The notes under the pieces: generated by a model
The model's input: the letters and a program-made list of their open reading frames with translations, nothing else
Database searches by the model: none
What the model was told of the DNA's origin: nothing
From: CAYPXN01 sp964414715
Lineage (GTDB): Bacteria > UBA10199 > JADFYH01
Direction: 5' to 3'
Assembly (NCBI GenBank): GCA_964414715.1
Contig: CAYPXN010000120.1
Span: 1 to 28,186 of the forward strand
Length of the DNA: 28,186 bases
Position numbers and translations under genes: made by a program
Shown here: positions 8,201 through 15,453 of the stretch, piece after piece
How the letters are laid out: each line of letters starts with the position of its first letter
How positions within the stretch are numbered: the stretch's first letter is position 1

Positions 8201-8959
8201 TTAGAAGGTAAAGAGCCCCATTCCGCCGTCTACCTCTATCACCTGTCCCGTAATATAAGCCGCTTGTTGAGAAGCAAGAAAAGCCACTAAACTTGAAATT
8301 TCGGTCACTTCGCCCAAACGTCTGACAGCCGTTTTCTTTTCCATTCTTTCCAGCATGTCTGATCGAATCAATGTAGTAGCCGCTTCAGATTTCATTACCC
8401 CCGGTGCAATAATGTTAGAAGTGATTCCAAAACGTCCGCCTTCCAAAGCCAAAGTTTTTCCAAAACCAATCATCGAGGCTTTAGTCGCGGAATAACTTGC
8501 CTGCCCTGCTCCACCTCTTGTGCCTGCAATCGAAGCCATGGAAATCACACGGCCCCATTTCTTCTCCAACATTCCTGGCCATACCGCACGAGTGACATTC
8601 GCAGTTCCAATCAAATTTACTTCCACATCTTTGTTAAATCTTTTCGGATCAATCTCCGCAAACATTCCTACCGTTGTCAAAATCGAAGCATTATTTACCA
8701 AGATTTGGATGGAACCCAGTTCTTGAGAAATTTTTTGGATAACCTCATTTACCTGATCTTCTTTACTAATATCACAACTATAACCGATCGACTTCACTCC
8801 TTCTTTTTGAATAGCTGCCACCGCCTCATCACAGTTTTGAATATCAATCACTGCAACATTCACCCCTTCTTGCGCCAAAGCAATTGCATCTGCTCGCCCC
8901 AAGCCCTTACCTGCAGCACCCGTCACCAAAGCTACTTTTCCTTCAATTCCGAATTTCAT
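8201..8959 (-). CDS. FabG-like short-chain dehydrogenase/reductase
   Basis: NAD(P)-dependent SDR of 252 residues. The cofactor motif begins TGAAGKGLGRA at residue 13. The active-site Tyr and Lys are in SYSATK after the Ser of MASIAG. The C-terminal block VAFLASQQAAYITGQVIEVDGG is typical of 3-oxoacyl-ACP reductase-like enzymes. The AAAGGA ribosome binding site supports the start. It has no fatty-acid synthesis neighbours, so a FabG housekeeping role is doubtful. A catabolic or hydroxyacyl-CoA role is equally likely. It is last in the - strand run and is separated from the upstream gene by a GC-rich repeat at 8975. Confidence 0.9.
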   Translation of the reverse strand: MKFGIEGKVALVTGAAGKGLGRADAIALAQEGVNVAVIDIQNCDEAVAAIQKEGVKSIGYSCDISKEDQVNEVIQKISQELGSIQILVNNASILTTVGMFAEIDPKRFNKDVEVNLIGTANVTRAVWPGMLEKKWGRVISMASIAGTRGGAGQASYSATKASMIGFGKTLALEGGRFGITSNIIAPGVMKSEAATTLIRSDMLERMEKKTAVRRLGEVTEISSLVAFLASQQAAYITGQVIEVDGGMGLFTF

Positions 8960-8974
8960 AAAAATCCTTTCGCC

Positions 8975-9031
8975 CCCTCACCCCGGCCCTCTCCCTCGAG
9001 GGGAGAGGGTGTCCGTTAGGACGGGTGAGGG
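8975..9031. repeat. GC-rich palindromic repeat, CCCTCACCC family
   Basis: Outer 9-bp perfect inverted repeat (CCCTCACCC at 8975-8983, GGGTGAGGG at 9023-9031) around an inner 9-bp hairpin (8987-8995 with 9001-9009) centred on CTCGAG. The inner stem is the same as one stem of the copy inside dus. It lies just upstream of the SDR ribosome binding site. Confidence 0.85.
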
Positions 9032-9037
9032 TGAAAA

Positions 9038-9562
9038 TTAAAATATGTTTTTAATATGCGGCGTCAGCGCCAAAAATCTCGGATACAAATATTCAAATAT
9101 AAATCCAAACGCAAACCATACCGGCGCAAAATCCCAACGAATATATCCATGAAACGAATATTTGGAAGAAGAATAATCCCAAGGGCAACGTCCGGTAATT
9201 TTCTTTATCAAGCATCCTGTAACATATTCCATGATCCAAATCAGGAGCATGTAAATAATTCCTCTCGCAAACCAAGGCCAGTTTTTCATTGCCAATGAAA
9301 TAGGTTCCAGAAAAATCATGCAGCCATAAATGGGAAACATCCAAAGGAAAGTATAGCCACACAAACGGGGATCTCTTCCGGCAATCGCCCAATCCGGCTT
9401 CAAACGAGAAATGGGGCCTTTCGAATGGACATTCCAAGAACAAAGAAAATAGGGATTAATCACGTCACACAAGGCGGTATAAACCATCTCGGCAAGCCAG
9501 CCTACAAAGGCATATAAAGGAAAACAAATCCAGGGATCAGAGGATAAAAAAAGTTGAAACAT
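9038..9562 (-). CDS. Small integral membrane protein, putative ABC-transporter type (PF06541-like)
   Basis: A membrane protein of about 174 residues with roughly four hydrophobic segments. The motifs GWLAEMVYTAL near the N-terminus, FPIYGC in the middle, then MEYVTGC and PWDYS, then GYIRWDF, match the CmpB-like 'putative ABC transporter' membrane family, whose function is not established. I chose the start at 9562 because a perfect AGGAG lies 6 bases upstream. A longer frame reaching 9655 would only add translated repeat sequence. No ATPase partner is adjacent. Confidence 0.75.
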   Translation of the reverse strand: MFQLFLSSDPWICFPLYAFVGWLAEMVYTALCDVINPYFLCSWNVHSKGPISRLKPDWAIAGRDPRLCGYTFLWMFPIYGCMIFLEPISLAMKNWPWFARGIIYMLLIWIMEYVTGCLIKKITGRCPWDYSSSKYSFHGYIRWDFAPVWFAFGFIFEYLYPRFLALTPHIKNIF

Positions 9563-9573
9563 ACAGTTCTCCT

Positions 9574-9691
9574 GCATGTCATCGTGAGCAAAGCGAAACG
9601 ATCCCGTGAGTGGCACTCGCTCCAAGGAGGGACCACTTTGTGGCGGGATTGCCACGCCCCTCGACTATGCTCAGGGCTCGCAATGACATGC
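9574..9691. repeat. 118-bp palindromic repeat, GTCATcGnGAG...CTCGCAATGAC family
   Basis: Perfect 9-bp terminal inverted repeat GCATGTCAT / ATGACATGC at 9574-9582 and 9683-9691. Its right half (GGGATTGCCACGCCCCTCG through GGGCTCGCAATGACAT) nearly matches the right half of the element at 15361-15446, so the two are copies of one family. It lies between the 410-residue protein gene and the membrane protein gene, both on the - strand. Confidence 0.85.
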
Positions 9692-9697
9692 ACTTTA

Positions 9698-10930
9698 TTA
9701 CATATAATAAAAAGCCGTGGAGGAGTTATTAGATTCTTTTTTGGGCCAGAGATCAATCAAAGCTTCAAGATCTTCCTCATTTTCTTGGGTATCCGCGTCA
9801 GCAAGATAGGCATCTTTACGAGTCACCTTATCGAGGGAAGAAATTCTTTTCTTGGCTTCTTTTCGTAAACGACGACGAGAAGTGGAAAGCAAAGCCCCCA
9901 ATTCATCCAACAAGGGAGAATGAAGTAAATTCAATTTGGCATAGTTTTCCAGAATCATCATCCCTTTCAGATATGGCCAGGTGAGAGTTGCCATGCTCAT
10001 CTGAGGAATTCCACCAAACAATCCAAAGAGAGAAAACAAGCCTTGTAAAGCAGGATGAGCCTGAGGAGCAGCTTCTTGAACTTGTACGACAAAAGGCAAA
10101 AGAAGTGCCAAAGCCTGAAGGGGAACGCCCAACTGATTTGACCATTGTATAAAATGCAAGCCTTCTTCCTGTCCAAGCGAACTCGGATATACATTTCCGA
10201 GCGAAGAATTATTATACAACACATTTAAGCGTTCATTCGGGAAAAAGCTCTGAAGAGAACCCAATGTCGACTTCAATGCCAGTTGTAAGGAAGAACTTTG
10301 GGCAACAGCATCGGGAGTTAAGGCGGTATTCAGAGAAGTCACCGCTGATTGGGATAAGGGCAAGGCGAATCTTGTCTGTAAGGAAGTAGCATTACTCCCC
10401 CATTGAATCGAAGAAGCAGCTGCTGCTTTATTTTCCTGTAAAGCAGCTCCCGTTTTGGCGCTTCCCTGATTGACTGAAATATTGGAATTTTTGACGGAAG
10501 AAAATGACAAACTCGAATTTTTAGAAGATGAATTACTTGAAAAATTTGTTGCACTAGCAATGGTTTTCAATAACTCTCGCACTTCTCCTTGAAGACTGCT
10601 AAACAAGCTCATTTTTGAGGAAAATATTGATCCTGTTTCAATGAAGGAACTGTGAGTTTCACTTTTTTGGTCTGGATAAGATTTTACTTGTACATGAGAA
10701 GCGTTCGCTTTCGAAGAATGTTGAAAATGATCTGTAGCCAAGTGATGATTTAAATTAACAGCTTCATTATTCGATGAAAAATTACTAGCTTGATTTGGAG
10801 AAACACCTGTCTCAATCACACGTGACACTCGGAGTTCAACTTTAGGAGGTTTAGCTTCTTGTTGACCATTCACCACAGTATCTTGACTTTGAACAACCCT
10901 ATTTAATCTTATCTGCTCGGGAGGTGGCAT
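9698..10930 (-). CDS. Unrecognised Ser/Asn/Gln-rich protein
   Basis: I do not recognise this protein. It has about 410 residues from the ATG at 10930, which has AAGGTGA five bases upstream; an in-frame GTG lies at 10939. No signal peptide is seen. The first half is low-complexity and rich in Ser, Asn, Gln and Ala, probably disordered. Residues about 270-340 contain hydrophobic stretches (LQALALLLPFVVQV, GLFSLFGLFGGIP) that could be a helical core or membrane-active segment. The C-terminus is strongly basic (STSRRRLRKEAKKR) then acidic (QENEEDLEALIDL). The upstream lipoprotein gene is about 28 bases away in the same direction, so the two are probably co-transcribed. A secreted or length-control type protein is possible but unsupported. 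Confidence 0.7.
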   Translation of the reverse strand: MPPPEQIRLNRVVQSQDTVVNGQQEAKPPKVELRVSRVIETGVSPNQASNFSSNNEAVNLNHHLATDHFQHSSKANASHVQVKSYPDQKSETHSSFIETGSIFSSKMSLFSSLQGEVRELLKTIASATNFSSNSSSKNSSLSFSSVKNSNISVNQGSAKTGAALQENKAAAASSIQWGSNATSLQTRFALPLSQSAVTSLNTALTPDAVAQSSSLQLALKSTLGSLQSFFPNERLNVLYNNSSLGNVYPSSLGQEEGLHFIQWSNQLGVPLQALALLLPFVVQVQEAAPQAHPALQGLFSLFGLFGGIPQMSMATLTWPYLKGMMILENYAKLNLLHSPLLDELGALLSTSRRRLRKEAKKRISSLDKVTRKDAYLADADTQENEEDLEALIDLWPKKESNNSSTAFYYM

Positions 10931-10957
10931 TTCACTCACCTTATTTAAAATTCAGAA

Positions 10958-11743
10958 TTAGTTTGGTATATACAATTGAGAAGTATCTTTATTTGAATCT
11001 ACACTACAAGATCTCAAAATAGGATAAAGTAAATAATTTCCTTGTGCGGAAGAAGGTGTAATAACTCTAAAGTGAGACTGTCTGGAATCGGCATCTATTG
11101 GTAAAGAAGGTGGTAATTCATCCCTATTAAAATTATAGCCGCTAAATTCCACCCTTAAAGCATTTCTCACCCATGCCGAGTGAATCATACGAGCATTATC
11201 CGATTCATCACGTTTAGCTTCAAGAACTCCTAATAATGAAAAAGCCGCATTCAAGTTTACCCAATCGTCCATGGTGTCTAATGTATAAGGATCTCCATTA
11301 AACAAATAAATGTCTCTTCCTCGTAAACCAAGCAAAGCCGTAGTGAGCTCAGCATCCGCCTGCACTCCTGTAAAATCATTTCGTTGCATCGCAGATAAAT
11401 GACGAGTTCCTTTTGTGATCACATTTCTTAAAATAGGAAATTCAGTAGCAGCATTCACTTGCAAACCATCTGTGCTATGAACTCCCTGATCATCTTGTAC
11501 ACGATTAATATTACGCACGCCCATACTCGGCATTCTAAACCTTGAACAATCCAGACGAGGCAATACCGCAGGCGTCACAGGTCTGGGTAGACTAAAACCA
11601 GTGGGAAAAGTATAGGGGGTTGGAGCAGGAGCGACAGAAGGTCTAGGTGCAGAATTTGCCGGAGCAGCATCATGCTCTTCATTTTTGCGAGAACAGCCAT
11701 AACCTAGCAAAGCTGCACCGCAGACAAGTAAAATCCTCCACAT
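10958..11743 (-). CDS. Putative lipoprotein of unknown function
   Basis: A 261-residue protein beginning MWRILLVCGAALLGYGCSRKNE: a short hydrophobic signal with a candidate lipidation Cys17 preceded by Gly. The lipobox LGYGC is not classical at -3, so lipidation is likely rather than certain. A Pro/Ala-rich linker (residues about 28-60) follows, then a globular domain with no family I recognise (DIYLFNGDPYTLDTMDDW near the middle). The start has a strong GGAGG eight bases upstream. It leads a probable two-gene unit with the Ser/Asn-rich protein. The likely location is the envelope facing the periplasm or surface. Confidence 0.72.
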   Translation of the reverse strand: MWRILLVCGAALLGYGCSRKNEEHDAAPANSAPRPSVAPAPTPYTFPTGFSLPRPVTPAVLPRLDCSRFRMPSMGVRNINRVQDDQGVHSTDGLQVNAATEFPILRNVITKGTRHLSAMQRNDFTGVQADAELTTALLGLRGRDIYLFNGDPYTLDTMDDWVNLNAAFSLLGVLEAKRDESDNARMIHSAWVRNALRVEFSGYNFNRDELPPSLPIDADSRQSHFRVITPSSAQGNYLLYPILRSCSVDSNKDTSQLYIPN

Positions 11744-11829
11744 AAATAGAGCCTCCTCCCAAAAGGAAATTGAGTCTTCAAAAATAAGCTTTAAAGAGTC
11801 ATCGACGCCCTTGTTTTTCGGTTGCTAAG

Positions 11830-11858
11830 AAAATACGTGAAAATCATTATTTTTTCAA
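11830..11858 (-). promoter_or_regulatory. Candidate sigma-70 promoter for the lipoprotein gene
   Basis: On the - strand, TTGAAA (11858-11853) and TATTTT (11835-11830) are separated by exactly 17 bases, about 85 bases before the lipoprotein start codon. It lies just beyond the end of the PTS EIIA gene, so the lipoprotein gene could be transcribed independently of purA and the PTS gene. It is a match by eye only. Confidence 0.4.
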
Positions 11859-11862
11859 TGCA

Positions 11863-12369
11863 TCAAAAGCTTGAAAGAGACTTTTCTTTGTGTTGCAGGA
11901 GGGCAAAGGCTTCGGAAGGAGTTTGAGCCTTTAATAAAGAATCTAAAAAGCCCTTATCCTGGAAAACACGGGAAATTCGAGCCAACATTTGTAGATGAGC
12001 CCTAAACTGTTCCTGGGGAGACAAGAACAAAAACACCCATTTCACACGAAGTTTTTCCTGGGGATCTTCATAGCCCTGGGGCAAAATTCCAAAGGCAGCC
12101 TTGATATCAGAAATCCCTTCAAAGCGTGCATGAGGGATGGCCAGACCATTTTCCAAAACAGTTCTCCCCTCTTTTTCACGGTCCCAAATTGCCTTTCGAA
12201 CAGCCTCTACAGACTCCAACTTACAACTTTCACACAGCTTGAGAATAAGGCTATCAAAAAAAGCTTCTTTGCCCAAGGAGGCAGGCTCAATCAAAATGGA
12301 ATCCGGAGACAAATAATGACACAACATCAAAGGATTCGAAGATTTTTTTTCATTGTCTGAGAGGGCCAT
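11863..12369 (-). CDS. PTS EIIA component, fructose/nitrogen (PtsN) type
   Basis: A 168-residue cytoplasmic phosphoacceptor domain. His80 in GLAIPHARF is the conserved phosphorylation site, preceded by REKEGRTVLENG, which is typical of EIIA-Fru/PtsN. No membrane EIIB/EIIC domain, HPr or EI gene is nearby. A regulatory role of the PTS-Ntr kind therefore seems more likely than sugar transport, although the usual rpoN-hpf neighbours are also absent. It lies 78 bases after purA on the same strand. That gap contains a 12-bp palindrome (12417-12428) but no convincing terminator. Confidence 0.88.
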   Translation of the reverse strand: MALSDNEKKSSNPLMLCHYLSPDSILIEPASLGKEAFFDSLILKLCESCKLESVEAVRKAIWDREKEGRTVLENGLAIPHARFEGISDIKAAFGILPQGYEDPQEKLRVKWVFLFLSPQEQFRAHLQMLARISRVFQDKGFLDSLLKAQTPSEAFALLQHKEKSLSSF

Positions 12370-12447
12370 AAATCACTACCTAAAATTAAGTGTGGCCTAA
12401 TACTTTGGGACTTTAAGGCTTGCAAGCCCAAAACGGATCAATGGAAA

Positions 12448-13761
12448 TTAAAATGGTTTTTTTAACAGGGCATTTTGTTCACGAGAAGGACCTACAGAAA
12501 CCAACACCAAGGGTAATCCCAAATATTTCTCAATGGCTTGCAGATATCTCTTCGCGTTTTTGGGAAGCTTTGAAAAATTCTTAATACTCGTGAGGTCTTC
12601 TTCCCAACCAGGAAATTCCTGATAAACCGGCTGCACCGCACTTAAATCTTCTACTTTCGAAGGAATATAATCGATCTTTTTTCCGCGGAGCTTATAGGCT
12701 GTGCAAATTCTGATTTTTTTCATTCCCGTCAAAACATCCAGCTTTGTTATCGCTAAGGAAGTTAATCCATTCACACGGCTCGCATGACGTAAAATTACCA
12801 AATCGAGCCAACCGCAACGTCGGGGTCTACCAGTGGTGGAACCAAACTCTCCCCCCTTGCTCCGCAACAAATCCCCTACTTCATCTTCCAGCTCTGTAGG
12901 AAAAGGGCCTGAACCGACGCGGGTTGTATACGCCTTCGTAACACCCCAAACATGATGAATAGAACCCGGTCCCACTCCAGAACCAATACAGGCAGCAGCT
13001 CCCACCGTATTCGAACTCGTTACAAAAGGATAAGTGCCATGATCCACATCCAGAGAAGTACCCTGAGCACCCTCAAATAGAATTTTTTTATTCTTAGAAA
13101 GTGCCTCATCAAGCAACAAAGAAGCATCACAAACATGTTTCTGAAGTAGTTTGGCTAATTCGGAATAACGGGAATAAATTTGCTCGAAAGAAAAGGCCAC
13201 TCCCCCCAAAACTTTTGTAATATAGGCATTATGCTGGGGAAGAACATCTTCCAGGATTTTTTTAAAAAGATCCGGATTGACCAAGTCTCCCATTCGAATT
13301 CCACGCCGAGCCACTTTATCTTCATAGGCAGGACCAATCCCTCGTCCTGTGGTTCCAATCTTCCCGTCGCCTTTCGCAGCTTCGCGCAACTGATCAATCG
13401 TACGATGATAAGGCATAATCACATGAGCACGATCTGAAATGAGCAACTGCTTGTCATTTTTCAGAAAACCCCGGTCTTTAATTTTCTGGATTTCAGAAAC
13501 CAAAACCTCAGGATCCACCACCACTCCATTTCCAATAAGACAGGTTTTCCCTCGATGCAAAATTCCGGAGGGTAAAAGATGCAGAATGGTCTTTTCCCCT
13601 TTAACGATGAGAGTATGGCCAGCATTGTTTCCTCCCTGAAAGCGCACCACCATATCAGCGTGCTCCGTCAGCAAGTCCACAATTTTACCTTTTCCCTCGT
13701 CACCCCATTGGGCACCCAATACAACGACGGTGGATTTGTTTTTTTGAGTTTTAGAGGGCAA
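12448..13761 (-). CDS. purA: Adenylosuccinate synthetase
   Basis: Condenses IMP with aspartate using GTP, the first committed step to AMP. It has 437 residues, the usual length. GAQWGDEGKGK at residues 16-26 forms the GTP/IMP loop with the catalytic Asp21, and GNNAGHT at 44-50 holds catalytic His49. GTTGRGIGPAYEDK and the STTGRPRRCGW block near residue 310 are also intact. No ATG is available before the conserved core, so the TTG at 13761 is the best start, with AAAGG upstream. That start overlaps the end of serA by 11 bases, which suggests translational coupling to serA. Confidence 0.96.
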   Translation of the reverse strand: MPSKTQKNKSTVVVLGAQWGDEGKGKIVDLLTEHADMVVRFQGGNNAGHTLIVKGEKTILHLLPSGILHRGKTCLIGNGVVVDPEVLVSEIQKIKDRGFLKNDKQLLISDRAHVIMPYHRTIDQLREAAKGDGKIGTTGRGIGPAYEDKVARRGIRMGDLVNPDLFKKILEDVLPQHNAYITKVLGGVAFSFEQIYSRYSELAKLLQKHVCDASLLLDEALSKNKKILFEGAQGTSLDVDHGTYPFVTSSNTVGAAACIGSGVGPGSIHHVWGVTKAYTTRVGSGPFPTELEDEVGDLLRSKGGEFGSTTGRPRRCGWLDLVILRHASRVNGLTSLAITKLDVLTGMKKIRICTAYKLRGKKIDYIPSKVEDLSAVQPVYQEFPGWEEDLTSIKNFSKLPKNAKRYLQAIEKYLGLPLVLVSVGPSREQNALLKKPF

Positions 13762-14620
13762 CTTGAGTGACCTTTAAAATATTGGGAAGCTTTGAAATTT
13801 CTTTCACCAAATCTTCCGGAACTTTATTATCGACATTGTAAAGGGCAATTGCTTCACCCTTATCTTTCAGCAAACCCAGCTGCATACGGGAAATATTGAC
13901 CTGATTTTTACCCAATAAGGTCCCGATATTTCCGACAACACCCGGCTTGTCCTGGTTGTGAATCACCAAAATTGTACCTTCGGGAACGGCTTCAAGATAA
14001 AAATCATCAATGCGCACAATACGCGGATTGTTTTTACCAAAGATGGTTCCTGAAACCGTACGAGTTCCTTCGGCAGTTTTCACAATGACTTCAATCAAGG
14101 TCTTGAAATCTTTTGTATCACTTACTTTAGACTCGGTAACCTGAATCCCTCTTTCTTTTGCAATGAAAGGGGCATTCACGAAATTTACATTTTCTCCTTC
14201 CAGGGAAGATTCCAAAATACCCTTCAAGATGGAAACCGTAACGGAAGCCATCGGATATTCAGCCAACTCACCATAATAACGGACCTGGATTTCCTGAGGA
14301 AAAGAAGAAGCCAATTGCCCCTGCAGCTTTCCAAGCTTTTCAGCCAAAGAAATAAAGGGCTTCAGAACACTGGCTAACTCTCCGCTGATGGAAGGATAGT
14401 TCACCGCATTTTTTACAACACCCTTCACAAAATATTCCACCATCTGTTCTGCAACTTCGACGGCCACATTTTCCTGAGCTTCATCAGTAGAAGCTCCCAA
14501 ATGCGGAGTACAAACGACATTGTCCAATTTGATTAAAGGAAAATCCGGTTTTACAGGTTCTTCCACAAAAACATCCAAAGCTGCTCCTGCAACGATACCT
14601 TCTTGAATCGCAGCACCCAA
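13751..14620 (-). CDS. serA: D-3-phosphoglycerate dehydrogenase, C-terminal part (after in-frame stop)
   Basis: The downstream part of SerA, in the same frame as the N-terminal part and separated from it by one TAA codon. It starts mid-domain with GAAIQEGIVAGAALDVF and carries the catalytic Glu region (VFVEEP) and catalytic His in CTPHLGAS. The intervening ASB-type domain and a C-terminal ACT domain (LVIHNQDKPGVVGNIG onward) follow, as in the long bacterial SerA of about 530 residues. The conserved sequence shows no decay. The TTG at 14620 is only a nominal start and has AGAGG just 2 bases away. It could be made by re-initiation or readthrough, or the stop could be an error. On its own it cannot bind NAD. 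Confidence 0.85.
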   Translation of the reverse strand: MGAAIQEGIVAGAALDVFVEEPVKPDFPLIKLDNVVCTPHLGASTDEAQENVAVEVAEQMVEYFVKGVVKNAVNYPSISGELASVLKPFISLAEKLGKLQGQLASSFPQEIQVRYYGELAEYPMASVTVSILKGILESSLEGENVNFVNAPFIAKERGIQVTESKVSDTKDFKTLIEVIVKTAEGTRTVSGTIFGKNNPRIVRIDDFYLEAVPEGTILVIHNQDKPGVVGNIGTLLGKNQVNISRMQLGLLKDKGEAIALYNVDNKVPEDLVKEISKLPNILKVTQVAL

Positions 14621-14626
14621 GGCCTC

Positions 14627-14629
14627 TTA
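14627..14629 (-). other. In-frame TAA nonsense codon within serA
   Basis: The codons read Asn-TAA-Glu-Ala-Leu where related SerA proteins read (N/D)-E-x-A-L after NCARGGIV. One G-to-T change from GAA to TAA explains it. No bases are inserted or lost, and the frame continues open for 292 codons beyond it. Confidence 0.85.
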
Positions 14630-15340
14630 ATTAACGATTCCACCACGAGCACAATTGATAATGTAAACGCCTTTTTTCATTTTTGCAAAGGCGGCACGAT
14701 CAATCAAGTTACGGGTTTTATCGTTCAGAGGGGTATGGATGGTGATAAAATCTGCGCGCGCAAACAAATCATCCAAATCAACCAATTCGATTCCCATTTT
14801 TGCAGCGGATTCCGGAGAAAGGAAAGGATCGTAGGCAATCACTTTCATTTTCAAACCTACCGCACGATCCGCAACAATTTTTCCGATATTTCCGACGCCG
14901 ACAATACCCAAAACCTTGTTATAAATTTCAGAACCGACGAATTTGGTTTTTTCCCACTTACCGGCTTTCATACTACCGGTTGCCTGGGGAATTTTACGAG
15001 CGACTGCAAACATCATCGCAATGGCATGTTCCGCCGTGGTCACTACGTTTCCACCCGGAGTGTTTTCAACGATAATTCCCTTTTTGGAAGCTGCCACCGT
15101 ATCAACGTTATCCACTCCGATTCCTGCACGACCAATAATTTTCAATTTGTCTGCGGCAGAAATCAAATCTGCAGTCACTTTGGTTCCGGAACGAATAATC
15201 AGTCCGTCGTATTGACCGATGATCGCTTTCAATTCATCCGGTTTTAAACCTGATTTCGTATCAACTTCCAAGCCCGGTGCATCTTTTAAAATTTTCAAAC
15301 CTGCATCGGAAAGTTTGTCACTTACTAAAATCTTCGCCAT
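14627..15340 (-). CDS. serA: D-3-phosphoglycerate dehydrogenase, N-terminal part (ends at in-frame stop)
   Basis: First enzyme of serine synthesis, oxidising 3-phosphoglycerate to phosphohydroxypyruvate. This part holds the substrate domain start (SDKLSDAGLKIL), the NAD-binding fold with GIVGVGNIGK near residue 145 and the catalytic Arg232 in NCARGG. It then ends at TAA, five codons later. The family's catalytic Glu and His lie beyond the stop, so this product alone should be inactive. AGGA eight bases upstream supports the start. It follows the class V aminotransferase gene, which may supply the next step of the pathway. A repeat element (15361-15446) separates the two. Confidence 0.9.
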   Translation of the reverse strand: MAKILVSDKLSDAGLKILKDAPGLEVDTKSGLKPDELKAIIGQYDGLIIRSGTKVTADLISAADKLKIIGRAGIGVDNVDTVAASKKGIIVENTPGGNVVTTAEHAIAMMFAVARKIPQATGSMKAGKWEKTKFVGSEIYNKVLGIVGVGNIGKIVADRAVGLKMKVIAYDPFLSPESAAKMGIELVDLDDLFARADFITIHTPLNDKTRNLIDRAAFAKMKKGVYIINCARGGIVN

Positions 15341-15360
15341 ATAATAAATTCCTTTTCTTT

Positions 15361-15446
15361 GTCATCGCGAGGACGTGCTCCGCACGGACGTGGCGATCTC
15401 GTGGGTATACTCACTGGATTGCCACGCCCTTCGGGCTCGCAATGAC
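15361..15446. repeat. Palindromic repeat, GTCATcGCGAG...CTCGCAATGAC family
   Basis: Ends GTCAT (15361-15365) and ATGAC (15442-15446) are inverted, and the inside has further hairpins such as GCTCCGCAC and GCCCTTCGGGC. The segment GGATTGCCACGCCC through CTCGCAATGAC is shared with the element at 9574-9691. It lies in the 113-base gap between the aminotransferase and serA. Confidence 0.85.
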
Positions 15447-15453
15447 ATCCTTT

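Noticed and set aside
7151..9031. CRISPR array from the repeated CCCTCTCCC/GGGAGAGGG units
   Set aside because: Copies are irregularly spaced, palindromic, lie partly in genes and have no uniform spacers; no cas genes are present.
9563..9655. N-terminal extension of the small membrane protein to 9655
   Set aside because: It translates a palindromic repeat, and a much better ribosome binding site (AGGAG) precedes the ATG at 9562.
12417..12428. 12-bp palindrome GGCTTGCAAGCC as terminator after purA
   Set aside because: It is a perfect palindrome but has no loop or T tract and could be chance.
13751..15340. Reading the two serA parts as two separate genes
   Set aside because: They are in the same frame, three codons apart, and together make one full-length SerA. 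The downstream start is a TTG in mid-domain with poor spacing to any ribosome site.
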